Positions 46,974 to 54,441 of a stretch of 64,000 nt of DNA are shown in pieces. This stretch comes from Rhizobium sp. BK418 (GTDB lineage Bacteria > Pseudomonadota > Alphaproteobacteria > Rhizobiales > Rhizobiaceae): the NCBI RefSeq assembly GCF_004341105.1, contig NZ_SLZK01000001.1:682001-746000 (forward strand), given 5' to 3'. A program made the translations under genes and the position numbers. The notes beneath the pieces are model-generated. The model did no database searches, was not told the DNA's origin, and saw only the letters and a list, made by a program, of their open reading frames with translations. Within the stretch, counting starts at the first letter, position 1; each line of letters begins with the position of its first letter.

Positions 46974-47942
46974 ATGCTGGGCTGGAATATGCACCGTCAA
47001 AGCGCCGAAGGCGGTAGTTCCGGCACGGCAGCGCTTCAGGATACGGCCATTCCCCCAGTTCAATCCCCATCCGAAAAGAAAGCAAAGCTCGCATTGGCGC
47101 TCGGCGGCGGGGCTGCACGCGGCTGGGCACATATTGGCGTGCTGCGCGCGCTCGATGAGGCCAAAATCGAAATCGGCATGATTGCCGGCACCTCGATCGG
47201 CGCGCTCGTCGGCGGTTGTTATCTGGCCGGCAAGCTGGACGAGCTGGAAGATTTCGCCCGTTCGCTCACCATGCGCCGCATCGCAAGCCTTCTCGATCTG
47301 ACGATCGGCGGTTCCGGCCTCTTCGGCGGAATGCGGCTGACCAAGCGCATGCAGGAACATCTGGAAGGCCTGACGATCGAGGATCTCGACCAGCCCTTCG
47401 TCGCTGTCGCCGCCGAAGTCAACACTGGGCACGAGGTCTGGATCGCCAACGGCTCGCTGATCACGGCCATCCGCGCATCCTATGCCCTGCCCGGCATCTT
47501 CGAGCCGGTCCGCAGCAATAATCGCACGCTGGTCGATGGCGCGCTCGTCAATCCCGTGCCGGTTTCGGTCTGCCGCAGCTACGAACAGCCGCTCGTCGTC
47601 GCCGTCAATCTCAACTATGATCTCTACGGCCGTTCCGCCGTCGTGCGCCACAATGCCAGCCTCTCGCCTGCCGAGGTGCAGCAGCAGAAGAACGCGCCCT
47701 ATGCTGCAAGGCTCGGCATGACCGGCGTCATGGTGCAGGCTTTCAACATCATTCAGGATCGTATTGCGCGTGCCCGCCTTGCCGGCGATCCGCCTGACGT
47801 TTCGCTGCAGCCGCGCCTGTCGGATATCGGCCTGTCGGAATTCCACCGCGCCGGGGAAGCCATCGAACGTGGCTATGAAGAGGCTCGGGCAAGGCTGCCC
47901 GAACTGCAGCGCATGCAGGAAATCTACGCCAGGCATCCCTGA
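46974..47942 (+). CDS. Patatin-like phospholipase
   Basis: A 322-residue lipid acyl hydrolase of the RssA/patatin type. The oxyanion hole is LGGGAARGWAHIGVL (residues about 43-57), the nucleophile serine lies in the G-x-S-x-G elbow AGTSIGALVGG, and the catalytic aspartate in LVDGALVNPVPV, so the Ser-Asp dyad is complete. The N-terminal 35 residues are polar and poorly conserved; no signal peptide. Likely hydrolyses phospholipids on the inner face of the membrane. It is followed by a palindromic repeat and a convergent CBS-domain gene. Confidence 0.93.
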   Translation: MLGWNMHRQSAEGGSSGTAALQDTAIPPVQSPSEKKAKLALALGGGAARGWAHIGVLRALDEAKIEIGMIAGTSIGALVGGCYLAGKLDELEDFARSLTMRRIASLLDLTIGGSGLFGGMRLTKRMQEHLEGLTIEDLDQPFVAVAAEVNTGHEVWIANGSLITAIRASYALPGIFEPVRSNNRTLVDGALVNPVPVSVCRSYEQPLVVAVNLNYDLYGRSAVVRHNASLSPAEVQQQKNAPYAARLGMTGVMVQAFNIIQDRIARARLAGDPPDVSLQPRLSDIGLSEFHRAGEAIERGYEEARARLPELQRMQEIYARHP

Positions 47943-47949
47943 CGCCCAA

Positions 47950-47993
47950 GCAATTCCAGCAAAAGTGTGTAGCGGTTTTGCGTCCGGAATTGC
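47950..47993. repeat. Rhizobial palindromic intergenic repeat
   Basis: Arms GCAATTCC (47950-47957) and GGAATTGC (47986-47993) flank a 28-base centre containing AAAAG and GGTTTT that can pair further. This element resembles a short palindromic repeat I recall from many Rhizobium intergenic regions. Lying between convergent genes, it may also act as a bidirectional terminator. Confidence 0.55.
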
Positions 47994-48010
47994 GTAGAAC
48001 AACGAGTTAT

Positions 48011-48445
48011 TCAGCTTGCGATATAGGCCTTGATATCTTCAGCCTCGCGCTCGACTTCGGCGATGCGCGACTTCACGACGTCACCGATTGAGACGATTCC
48101 GACGAGCTTGCCGTTGGCTTCGACCGGTACGTGGCGGAAGCGCTTGCTCGTCATCAGCTCCATGAGCTCGTTGACCGAGGTCTGTTCATTGCAGCGCAAC
48201 ACCTTCGAGGTCATGACGGAGGAAAGCGTCTGGTCAAGCCCGTCCTTGCCGTATTTTGCAATGACATGCACGAGATCGCGCTCGGTGAACATGCCGGAAA
48301 TCTTGTTTTCCATGCCGACAACGACGATCGCGCCGATCTTCTTCTTGCTGAGAATCGCTGCCGCTTCCGAGACCGTGGTGTTCGGCTCGGTGGTAACGAC
48401 GTTGCGACCTTTCAGATCGAGTATTGCTTTGACGGAACTGGCCAT
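48011..48445 (-). CDS. Tandem CBS domain protein
   Basis: A 144-residue cytosolic protein made of two CBS motifs (Bateman module): VVTTEPNTTVSEAAAILSKKKIGAIVVVGMENKISGMFTERDLVHVI and KVLRCNEQTSVNELMELMTSKRFRHVPVEANGKLVGIVSIGDVVKSRI. Each ends in the conserved G-x-x/T-x-x-D-V/L strand that binds adenosine nucleotides. Stand-alone CBS pairs sense AMP, ATP or NAD and regulate partner enzymes; the partner is unknown. ATG 48445 is chosen because GGGAGG lies 6 bases upstream; earlier starts encode unrelated sequence. The rhomboid gene is upstream on the same strand (97-base gap). Confidence 0.9.
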   Translation of the reverse strand: MASSVKAILDLKGRNVVTTEPNTTVSEAAAILSKKKIGAIVVVGMENKISGMFTERDLVHVIAKYGKDGLDQTLSSVMTSKVLRCNEQTSVNELMELMTSKRFRHVPVEANGKLVGIVSIGDVVKSRIAEVEREAEDIKAYIAS

Positions 48446-48542
48446 TTGGACCTCCCATGGCGAAATGAAGCACTTCGGAAACACAGGCTCCGCGGCGGTC
48501 TCTCCTCCCATCGCGGAATAGGTCAATGGTGCACTTCTTGGC

Positions 48543-49328
48543 TCAGGATTGCAACTCGTCGCCGGGCAAAGGCACCTCGAAATGCTCCTCCGGCGGCTTC
48601 CGGTCGAAGAGCGCAAAGAGGAGGAAGCCGAAGGCGAAACCACCGATATGCGCATCCCAGGCGATTTCCTGGCTGCCGTCGCCGACAAGCGGGATGCCGA
48701 CGGCGATCAACGCGTTGCCGACCAGCCAGAACAGCATGAAGATGATCACCGTGCGGCTCTGCATCGCCTGCAGCACGGATAGCCGTGGATTGAGATGCGC
48801 GGGACCGAACATCTGACGGCCGGAGGGGAAGGCAAAGCGGCAGGCCGCACCCATCAGGCCGGACACCACACCCGAAGCCCCGATGAGCAGCCCCTCGCTT
48901 CCCCAGTTCAGGGCCGCATGCAGTGCCGCCGAGGCGACAGAGGAAAGGATCCAGAAGATGATATAACGCGCCGTGCCGATGCGGCGCACGACCGGCGCTC
49001 CGAAAGCCATCAGCCAGAGCCCGTTGAAGACGATATGCTCGATGCTTCCATGCAGCAGCGAGTAGGTGACGGGCGTCCAATAGAGTTCTGGCCCCTGCTC
49101 TGCGAGCGAAACCGCATAACGCAGCGGAATGAAGCCGAAGCTGAACAGGAACCAGTTGAACCAATCGACCGGCAGAAGCGATTGCACGGCATAAATCAGG
49201 ATCAGAAGCAACAGCGTGGCCACGAGTGGCGGCGGAAGATTGAAGACCGGCTGGCGCGGCGGCCGGGCCGGCGGTTCGGGCCGCGAAGGCTCAACTGCCT
49301 GATCAGGCCCGGACATCTTTTCGTTCAT
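48543..49328 (-). CDS. Rhomboid family intramembrane serine protease
   Basis: Six-helix inner-membrane protease, 261 residues. The catalytic serine is in LIGASGVVSGLMGA (S152 of the G-x-S-G motif in helix 4) and the catalytic histidine in DAHIGGFAFG (H227, helix 6); the helix-2 motif HGSIEHIVFNGLWL provides the oxyanion-side His/Asn. The first 30 residues are a Pro/Arg-rich cytosolic tail (SRPEPPARPPRQP). Cleaves transmembrane substrates; targets in rhizobia are unknown. Upstream on this strand is a hairpin terminator and palindromic repeats. Confidence 0.93.
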   Translation of the reverse strand: MNEKMSGPDQAVEPSRPEPPARPPRQPVFNLPPPLVATLLLLILIYAVQSLLPVDWFNWFLFSFGFIPLRYAVSLAEQGPELYWTPVTYSLLHGSIEHIVFNGLWLMAFGAPVVRRIGTARYIIFWILSSVASAALHAALNWGSEGLLIGASGVVSGLMGAACRFAFPSGRQMFGPAHLNPRLSVLQAMQSRTVIIFMLFWLVGNALIAVGIPLVGDGSQEIAWDAHIGGFAFGFLLFALFDRKPPEEHFEVPLPGDELQS

Positions 49329-49375
49329 GCGCTTCTCGCCTCGTTGGAGGCCTCAGCCATACAGGAGCGGGCTTC

Positions 49376-49408
49376 AAAAAAAAAGCCGTCCGGACTTGGC
49401 CGGACGGC
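49376..49408 (-). terminator. Intrinsic terminator reading leftwards, with no annotated gene upstream
   Basis: GCCGTCCGG (49385-49393) pairs perfectly with CCGGACGGC (49400-49408) over a 6-base loop; leftwards it is followed by eight U residues (A run at 49377-49384). It therefore ends a minus-strand transcript that must begin to the right of 49408, where only repeats and noncoding DNA are present. Confidence 0.65.
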
Positions 49409-49426
49409 GTGCCTGGGCTCCCCCCC

Positions 49427-49470
49427 GCATCGGTCCGAAAATCGAAATCGATTTTCGGAAAGCACGATGC
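49427..49470. repeat. Palindromic repeat, first unit of a mosaic element
   Basis: GCATCG (49427-49432) and CGATGC (49465-49470) enclose TCCGAAAATCG and CGATTTTCGGA, giving an almost perfect 44-base palindrome. It resembles palindromes common in Rhizobium intergenic DNA (RIME-like mosaics) and lies 16 bases from a second palindrome. Confidence 0.6.
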
Positions 49471-49485
49471 TCCCGTTTAGAGAGT

Positions 49486-49527
49486 TAGAGCGTCCTTTGT
49501 GCGTCCGAATGGACGCACGGCGCTCTA
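49486..49527. repeat. Palindromic repeat, second unit of the mosaic element
   Basis: Outer arms TAGAGCG (49486-49492) and CGCTCTA (49521-49527) plus inner arms GTGCGTCC (49499-49506) and GGACGCAC (49511-49518) form a 42-base stem-loop. A decayed copy of the same element is at 51102-51141, in inverse orientation, so it is a true repeat. Confidence 0.7.
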
Positions 49528-49722
49528 GGGATGATCCTTCCTCTGGCAGTCTTGTGCAGAACTTCACTGTTCGAAGTCATGAATAGACAGTCTCATGATG
49601 GGCCTCTCCGCTCAAGCGGAACCGTTTCTTAACCTTAACCCACCGGATTTGGCATGAAATCCGCAAGGTAGAAGGTGAAGGGGCGAAAACCGCCCGCCAA
49701 TGAACCGAAATGAGACAGTGTC
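49528..49722. other. Non-coding leader of the PAS gene
   Basis: Together with the repeats to the left this makes a 394-base gap between genes. Two short hairpins are visible before the PAS start: TCCGC/GCGGA at 49607-49620 and CGGATTT/AAATCCG at 49644-49663, the second followed by AAGGTAGAAGG. I see no clear promoter. Confidence 0.4.
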
Positions 49723-50337
49723 ATGCGCCTTCAGACCACGATCGATATTTTCGACTACTGGAATGCTCTGCGCGGTGAACATGATGCGCCCTTGAAAACG
49801 CAGATCGAGCCCCGCGCGATCCGTCATCTCCTGTCGAGCCTCTTCATGCTGGAGACCAAGGCAGACCGGCATATCCGATTCCGCCTCGCCGGAACGAAGA
49901 TCTGCGATCTCTTCGGCCGCGACCTAGGCAGCGAGCGCTTTTCCGCCTTGTGGGCCAACGGTCAGCAGGAGGATATTGAAAGGACGGCAGCGGGCGTCAT
50001 GGATCACGCCATCCCGACGCTTTTCAATGCGACCGGCTACAGCATCGCCGGCCATCACGCGGCCTTCGAGATCATTCTAATGCCGTTGCGCTCGCCCGAA
50101 GGCGGCTGCGGTCGACTGCTTGGCGCCATCGCGCCTGCCGTTGCCGCGAGTTGGCTGGAGGTCGTGCCGCTGGAGCTTCTCGCCCTCGACCGCAGCCGCC
50201 TGCTGCACGACATGTTCGCCCGCGCGGTCCAGGCCGAGCCTCGTGGCCCAGTCGAAATCACTGCCGAAAAACATGGTACTTTCAGTCGGGTCGTGCGTGC
50301 CATGTCGCATTTCCTGCATGGCACGGACGCCCGCTGA
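49723..50337 (+). CDS. PAS domain-containing protein (PAS_5 family)
   Basis: A 204-residue cytosolic protein of the alphaproteobacterial PAS_5 family (PF07310). Family features are FDYWNALRGEHDAPLKTQIEPRAIRHLL near the N-terminus, then the PAS-like core FMLETKADRHIRFRLAGTKICDLFGRDLGSERF, and the C-terminal strand FEIILMPLRSPEGGCGRLLGAIAP. No output domain is attached, so it likely signals through a partner. Rhizobial homologues are common and uncharacterised. It precedes the PilZ gene on the same strand by about 130 bases. Confidence 0.85.
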   Translation: MRLQTTIDIFDYWNALRGEHDAPLKTQIEPRAIRHLLSSLFMLETKADRHIRFRLAGTKICDLFGRDLGSERFSALWANGQQEDIERTAAGVMDHAIPTLFNATGYSIAGHHAAFEIILMPLRSPEGGCGRLLGAIAPAVAASWLEVVPLELLALDRSRLLHDMFARAVQAEPRGPVEITAEKHGTFSRVVRAMSHFLHGTDAR

Positions 50338-50470
50338 TTGTCCCGTTTCGGGTCAATTGCCTGGGTATCCCATAGTACTTTAGGGTTATACCGCGGTTGG
50401 CTTCTACAACCTTCTGTTAATGGATTGCGGATAAGGATTGGATATAGCGATTTCATGAAGAAGCCCTTTG

Positions 50471-51082
50471 ATGCACTCGTTCCAGACCGCTCAGACGCAC
50501 CGACCTGCGCAGCGCCCTGAACAGGGAGTGTTCCAGCGCGTGCCCATCAACATGCAGGGCCGCCTGATGCTTGCGAACTACGAGGAATTCGAGTGCATGG
50601 TGATCGATATGTCGCCCGGCGACATGTATGTCACCTGCTCCGGCCGCCCGCGCGCCAACGAACGCGTCGTCGCCTATATCGACCATCTCGGCCGCGTCGA
50701 AGGTCATGTGCAGACGGTCGACATGCGTGGTTTCACAATGTCGATCAACGCCACGGAGCGTAAGCGCGAGAAGCTCGCGGCCCAGCTTACCTGGCTCGCC
50801 AACAAACACGAGCTCGGCCTGCCGGAAGATCGCCGTCATGATCGTCTGACGCCACGCGAGACCAAGACCGAACTCACCCTCGATGACGGCACACGCTATG
50901 CCTGCCGCATCATGGACCTTTCGCTCTCGGGCGCAGCCATCGATTGCGAGGTACGTCCGCCGCTCGGCACGCCCGTTCGTCTCGGCAACATGCGTGGCCG
51001 CGTCGTCCGCCACTTCTCGGAAGGCGTTGCGATCGAGTTCCTGTCGGTCCAGTCGCGCGAAACATTGCGCGAATTCCTCTAG
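50471..51082 (+). CDS. Tandem PilZ-domain protein (c-di-GMP effector)
   Basis: A 203-residue cytosolic protein with two PilZ-like barrels joined by a helix. The C-terminal one (about residues 118-203) has the complete c-di-GMP signature: R-x-x-x-R in RLTPR (125-129) and D-x-S-x-x-G in DLSLSG (149-154). The N-terminal one (about 20-95) keeps a D-x-S-P-G-D version (DMSPGD, 47-52), but the arginine motif reads QRVPINMQGR, with no R-x-x-x-R at the right place, so it may not bind the ligand. ATG 50471 lies next to an in-frame TTG. Proteins of this type link c-di-GMP to motility or exopolysaccharide; no such genes are adjacent. Confidence 0.87.
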   Translation: MHSFQTAQTHRPAQRPEQGVFQRVPINMQGRLMLANYEEFECMVIDMSPGDMYVTCSGRPRANERVVAYIDHLGRVEGHVQTVDMRGFTMSINATERKREKLAAQLTWLANKHELGLPEDRRHDRLTPRETKTELTLDDGTRYACRIMDLSLSGAAIDCEVRPPLGTPVRLGNMRGRVVRHFSEGVAIEFLSVQSRETLREFL

Positions 51083-51101
51083 TCCAGCACCTTTCCCGGT
51101 C

Positions 51102-51141
51102 AGAGCGCCGTGCGCCCGTTCGGATTCACAAACGCCGCTTT
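51102..51141. repeat. Decayed second copy of the mosaic palindrome
   Basis: AGAGCGCCGTGCG (51102-51114), TTCGGA and CACAAA follow the same order as the inverse complement of 49486-49527, with about six substitutions. Stem pairing has largely decayed. It lies in the 326-base gap between the PilZ and iminopeptidase genes, where I see no gene and no clear promoter. Confidence 0.65.
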
Positions 51142-51408
51142 CATCGTTCCAGGCGCCCCTTGCGTGGAAAGCGGAGCCGATCTTCCGGCCGATACTGTGT
51201 GGCCTGCATAGGATGAATAGGCTGCATAGCCAGTTCAGACACGCCCTGGCAAATGTCAATTTCATTTCGCCTGAGATTTCCGCGCGGAGGTCGGAATCGG
51301 CCCCTGCCGCCCATGCATCCTGTACGGCAGAGACCTGAAATCCTACGTCCGTCATTTCTCCGTCACAAACTCGAAAGATACAGCGCGCCTCAACGAATGG
51401 CGCGGTCA

Positions 51409-52368
51409 ATGTCAGTCCTGTTTCCTGAAATCGAACCTTACGATCACGGCCTGCTCGATACCGGGGACGGCAACCTCATCTATTGGGAAGCTTGCGGCAA
51501 TCCCGCGGGCAAGCCTGCGCTCGTCCTGCATGGCGGACCGGGTTCCGGCTGTTCCACCGCATCACGCCGTTACTTCGATCCGTCTGTCTATCGCACCGTC
51601 CTCTTCGATCAGCGCAATTGCGGTCGCAGCCTGCCGAACGCCGCCGACGCCGCGACCGACCTCTCCCGCAACACGACTGACCATCTCGTCGCGGATATTG
51701 AGAGACTGCGAACCCTCTTCGGCGTTGAGAAGTGGACCATCTTCGGCAATTCCTGGGGCTCGACGCTGGCGCTTGCCTATGCGCAATCCCATCCTGATCA
51801 TGTCAGCGGCATTGTCATTGCCGGTGTCACCACGACACGGCGCTCCGAAATCGACTGGCTCTATCGTGGCATGGCGCCGCTCTTTCCAGAGGAATGGCAT
51901 CGTTTCGGCGAGGCGCTGCCATCAGAACTCCGCGACCTCGACCGGGTGAACGCCTACCATCAGCTGCTCAACGATCCCGATGAGCAGGTACGGCTGAAGG
52001 CGGCGCGCGATTGGCATGAATGGGAAGCGGCCACGATCCTCCTTGCCGATCCTGCCGGCCTGCCGCGGCGCTGGTCCGATCCGCGCTACCTTCTGACGCG
52101 CGCTCGCATCATCACTCATTATTTCCGGGAGGATGCATGGCTGGAGGACGGGATACTGCTGAAGAATGCCGGTCGCCTCGCCAGCATTCCGGGGATCCTC
52201 ATCCACGGACGTTTCGATATAGAGGCCCCTCTTGTCACCGCATGGGAACTTGACCGCGCGTGGCCGGGCGCGGAGCTTGTGGTGCTGCCAAAAGCGGCTC
52301 ATTCCACTGCAAATGCCGATATTGCCGCCGCGATTGTCGCAGCGACGAACAGATTTCGCGATCTGTGA
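51409..52368 (+). CDS. pip: Proline iminopeptidase (S33 family)
   Basis: Removes N-terminal proline from peptides; cytosolic alpha/beta hydrolase of 319 residues. The oxyanion-loop motif is LHGGPGSGCS, followed by FDQRNCGRS (D-Q-R-G-x-G-R-S in most, here with N-C), the nucleophile elbow FGNSWGSTLAL, the acidic residue in IHGRFDIEAP and the histidine in PKAAHSTAN. A cap domain lies between residues about 140 and 230, with RDWHEWE. Start is taken at ATG 51409 (MSVLFPEIEPYDHG fits the family); the ATG at 51397 is an alternative, and neither has a strong ribosome-binding site. Confidence 0.93.
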   Translation: MSVLFPEIEPYDHGLLDTGDGNLIYWEACGNPAGKPALVLHGGPGSGCSTASRRYFDPSVYRTVLFDQRNCGRSLPNAADAATDLSRNTTDHLVADIERLRTLFGVEKWTIFGNSWGSTLALAYAQSHPDHVSGIVIAGVTTTRRSEIDWLYRGMAPLFPEEWHRFGEALPSELRDLDRVNAYHQLLNDPDEQVRLKAARDWHEWEAATILLADPAGLPRRWSDPRYLLTRARIITHYFREDAWLEDGILLKNAGRLASIPGILIHGRFDIEAPLVTAWELDRAWPGAELVVLPKAAHSTANADIAAAIVAATNRFRDL

Positions 52369-52751
52369 CGAAATTATTTTTTCGGCCGCCAATCCGGACA
52401 TGAGCCGGAATCGGCTTTCAGAGCAGCGATTCCGTGCTCTTGTGAGCCTCGGTCAGATTTGCCCCAGCTGCCATTCCCGCTGCCGGTCATCGTCGAAATT
52501 TAGACGACTTATCGAAAATCGTTAACGGCCTGTCCGTTTTCTGGCCATTTCCGGCCCGAAAGCCTTTTTCCAGTTCCTCCAATTTTAATCGAATTCGAGA
52601 CGAATACGTCTTTAATTTAACGCGTATTCGAGATGCATTTGATTCAAGTTTATCGTGCGTTTGAATAAACTAAGCCATTAATTTGATTGCGTAATTTTGC
52701 GTGAGATAAAAACGTCCGTGTCATTGTCGCCCTCACAACGGGGAGACGATA
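52369..52751. promoter_or_regulatory. AT-rich upstream region of the BTLCP gene with paired repeats
   Basis: A 383-base gap with a marked fall in GC content between 52575 and 52700. It contains a direct repeat ATTCGAGA at 52593-52600 and 52626-52633, spaced by 33 bases (three helical turns), and an inverted repeat CGAATACG (52601-52608) with CGTATTCG (52623-52630). Such spacing suggests binding of a dimeric regulator on one DNA face. No gene is supported. Confidence 0.45.
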
Positions 52752-53360
52752 ATGTCAATTCGAAACCTTCTGAAGGGCGGCCTTCTGGCCCTCGGCATGA
52801 CAGCGGCAATGGCGGGCGCAGGACAGGCATCACCCGCCGCCAGCATGACGCTTGCCGGCAATGCGAGCCCACCGATCGGACACTATGAATTCTGTCAGGC
52901 CAATCCGCGTGAATGCGCCTTTGCCGGCGGCGATGCCGGCCCGGCTATCCTGACCGAGGATCGCTGGAAGGAAATTCTCAAGGTCAACTATACCGTCAAT
53001 TCGACGATCCAGCCAATGACGGACATGGAGATCTACGGTGTCGAAGAGCGCTGGGCCTATCCGAAAACCGCCGGCGACTGCGAGGATTTCGCGCTTCTGA
53101 AGCGCAAGATGCTGATCGATGCCGGCTTCTCGCCGTCCGATACGCTGATGACCGTCGTGCTGCAGCCGAATGGCGAAGGTCATGCCGTACTGACGGTTCG
53201 CACTGATCATGGCGACTTCGTGCTCGACAACATGCGCAACAAGGTGCTGCTGTGGTCGGATACCGAATATACCTACCTGAAGCGCCAGTCCGCCGACGAT
53301 CCGGCCCGCTGGACCAAACTGCAGGATGGCCGCGCCGTCGCTGTCGGTAGCGTCAAGTAA
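52752..53360 (+). CDS. Bacterial transglutaminase-like cysteine peptidase (BTLCP)
   Basis: A 202-residue periplasmic protein with signal peptide LLKGGLLALGMTAAMAGAGQA. The BTLCP catalytic triad is intact: cysteine in TAGDCEDFALLKRKM, histidine in GEGHAVLTVRT and aspartate in FVLDNMRNKV. In pseudomonads the homologue LapG cleaves surface adhesins under c-di-GMP control with LapD; in alphaproteobacteria these short secreted forms are abundant with unknown targets, and no LapD partner is adjacent. N-terminal cysteines (FCQANPRECAFAGG) match the family's conserved N-C pair. ATG 52752 follows GGGGAGACGATA. The gene has its own AT-rich regulatory region and ends in a strong terminator. Confidence 0.92.
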   Translation: MSIRNLLKGGLLALGMTAAMAGAGQASPAASMTLAGNASPPIGHYEFCQANPRECAFAGGDAGPAILTEDRWKEILKVNYTVNSTIQPMTDMEIYGVEERWAYPKTAGDCEDFALLKRKMLIDAGFSPSDTLMTVVLQPNGEGHAVLTVRTDHGDFVLDNMRNKVLLWSDTEYTYLKRQSADDPARWTKLQDGRAVAVGSVK

Positions 53361-53411
53361 CAGGCATACCGGCCCCGGTCCGTCCCGCATCCCCGTCCCG
53401 ACCGGTGCCCA

Positions 53412-53452
53412 GAGCCGTTCCCGCTGTCCCGGGAACGGCTCGCTTCTTTTCT
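53412..53452 (+). terminator. Intrinsic terminator after the BTLCP gene
   Basis: GAGCCGTTCCC (53412-53422) pairs with GGGAACGGCTC (53431-53441), loop 8 bases, followed by GCTTCTTTTC. An 11-bp perfect stem. Confidence 0.8.
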
Positions 53453-53576
53453 GGCACGTCCTTTTGGTTGAGTTAACGGCCCATTAACTCTCGCTATCTC
53501 ATCATACTCACCAGATTCATCACCGGCACCGACGACTCGCGTTTTTCTTACGGCGGCCCGATATTCGAGGACGACG

Positions 53577-54341
53577 ATGAGCCATTCCGCCGTGGGCCAT
53601 CCTGGTGAGCAGCCCCTTCTTTCGACTCGCTTCCTGCTTCGTGTTACCGCGACGATTGCTGTTCTGGCTTTGCTGACGGTTGCGATCAGCGTTGCCGGGC
53701 GATGGTTCGGCCGTCACATCTCACTCGCCGGCAATACGGAAAACACCACCGGGATCACGGTGATCATCGGCCGCGATACGCTCGGCCTGCCCGCCAATAC
53801 GATTCGCTTCCCCAGCGAACGGCATGACGGCGCGGCCGAGCGGGTCGATCTTTACCTCGCCTGGCCGGAAATGCAGGGCTATAGCAAGGACATGCGTCAG
53901 CGTTTCGACGACATCTCCCAATCGTCGGATCTGATTTTCCTGCAGATTACCCAAGGCACGATGTCACGCGACATGTCGGGCCGGCTCGAGCCGATCTATT
54001 CGCATCTCATGGATGGCGCGCCGCAACCGTTTGCGCATGACCTGACGCTGCACCGTCTGCGTGCCAATGCCGGCTACAACGGCGAGGTTCTGCTGACGGC
54101 CTCACGTCAAGGTGCCGTCGATTATGTCGTGCGCTGCGTGCTGCCCTCGTCGGTGGAAACGGCGACCAGCGGAGATTGCCAGCGCGATATCAAGGTCGGG
54201 AAGGATTTAAGTGTGCTTTACCGGTTCTCAAGCCGTCATTTGGCCGACTGGGACCATATTGATGCCGCGATCAGGACCTTTGTGGAAACCCGGCTCGTGA
54301 GCCGGTCTGCGACAGCCGCTAAAATCCCGCCCAATGTCTGA
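53577..54341 (+). CDS. Conserved membrane-anchored hypothetical protein
   Basis: A 254-residue protein with one N-terminal membrane helix (about residues 20-42, LLRVTATIAVLALLTVAISVAG), giving a cytoplasmic tail of 20 residues and a periplasmic domain of about 210. The periplasmic part opens with NTTGITVIIGRDTLGLPANTIRFPSER and has two cysteines (RCVLP and GDCQRD) that could pair. I recognise it only as a protein conserved in rhizobia, without function. The start of the next frame (54334) overlaps its end, but the carboxypeptidase start downstream is more likely at 54442 or 54463, so coupling is uncertain. Confidence 0.75.
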   Translation: MSHSAVGHPGEQPLLSTRFLLRVTATIAVLALLTVAISVAGRWFGRHISLAGNTENTTGITVIIGRDTLGLPANTIRFPSERHDGAAERVDLYLAWPEMQGYSKDMRQRFDDISQSSDLIFLQITQGTMSRDMSGRLEPIYSHLMDGAPQPFAHDLTLHRLRANAGYNGEVLLTASRQGAVDYVVRCVLPSSVETATSGDCQRDIKVGKDLSVLYRFSSRHLADWDHIDAAIRTFVETRLVSRSATAAKIPPNV

Positions 54342-54441
54342 AGAAACGATTCATCATAAACGGATTGGTAACGCCCAACCTGTAGTTTTCCGGGACAGCC
54401 GGTTACGCGGTAGGGGGTGCGTAGCCCGTCGAACATCTGAA

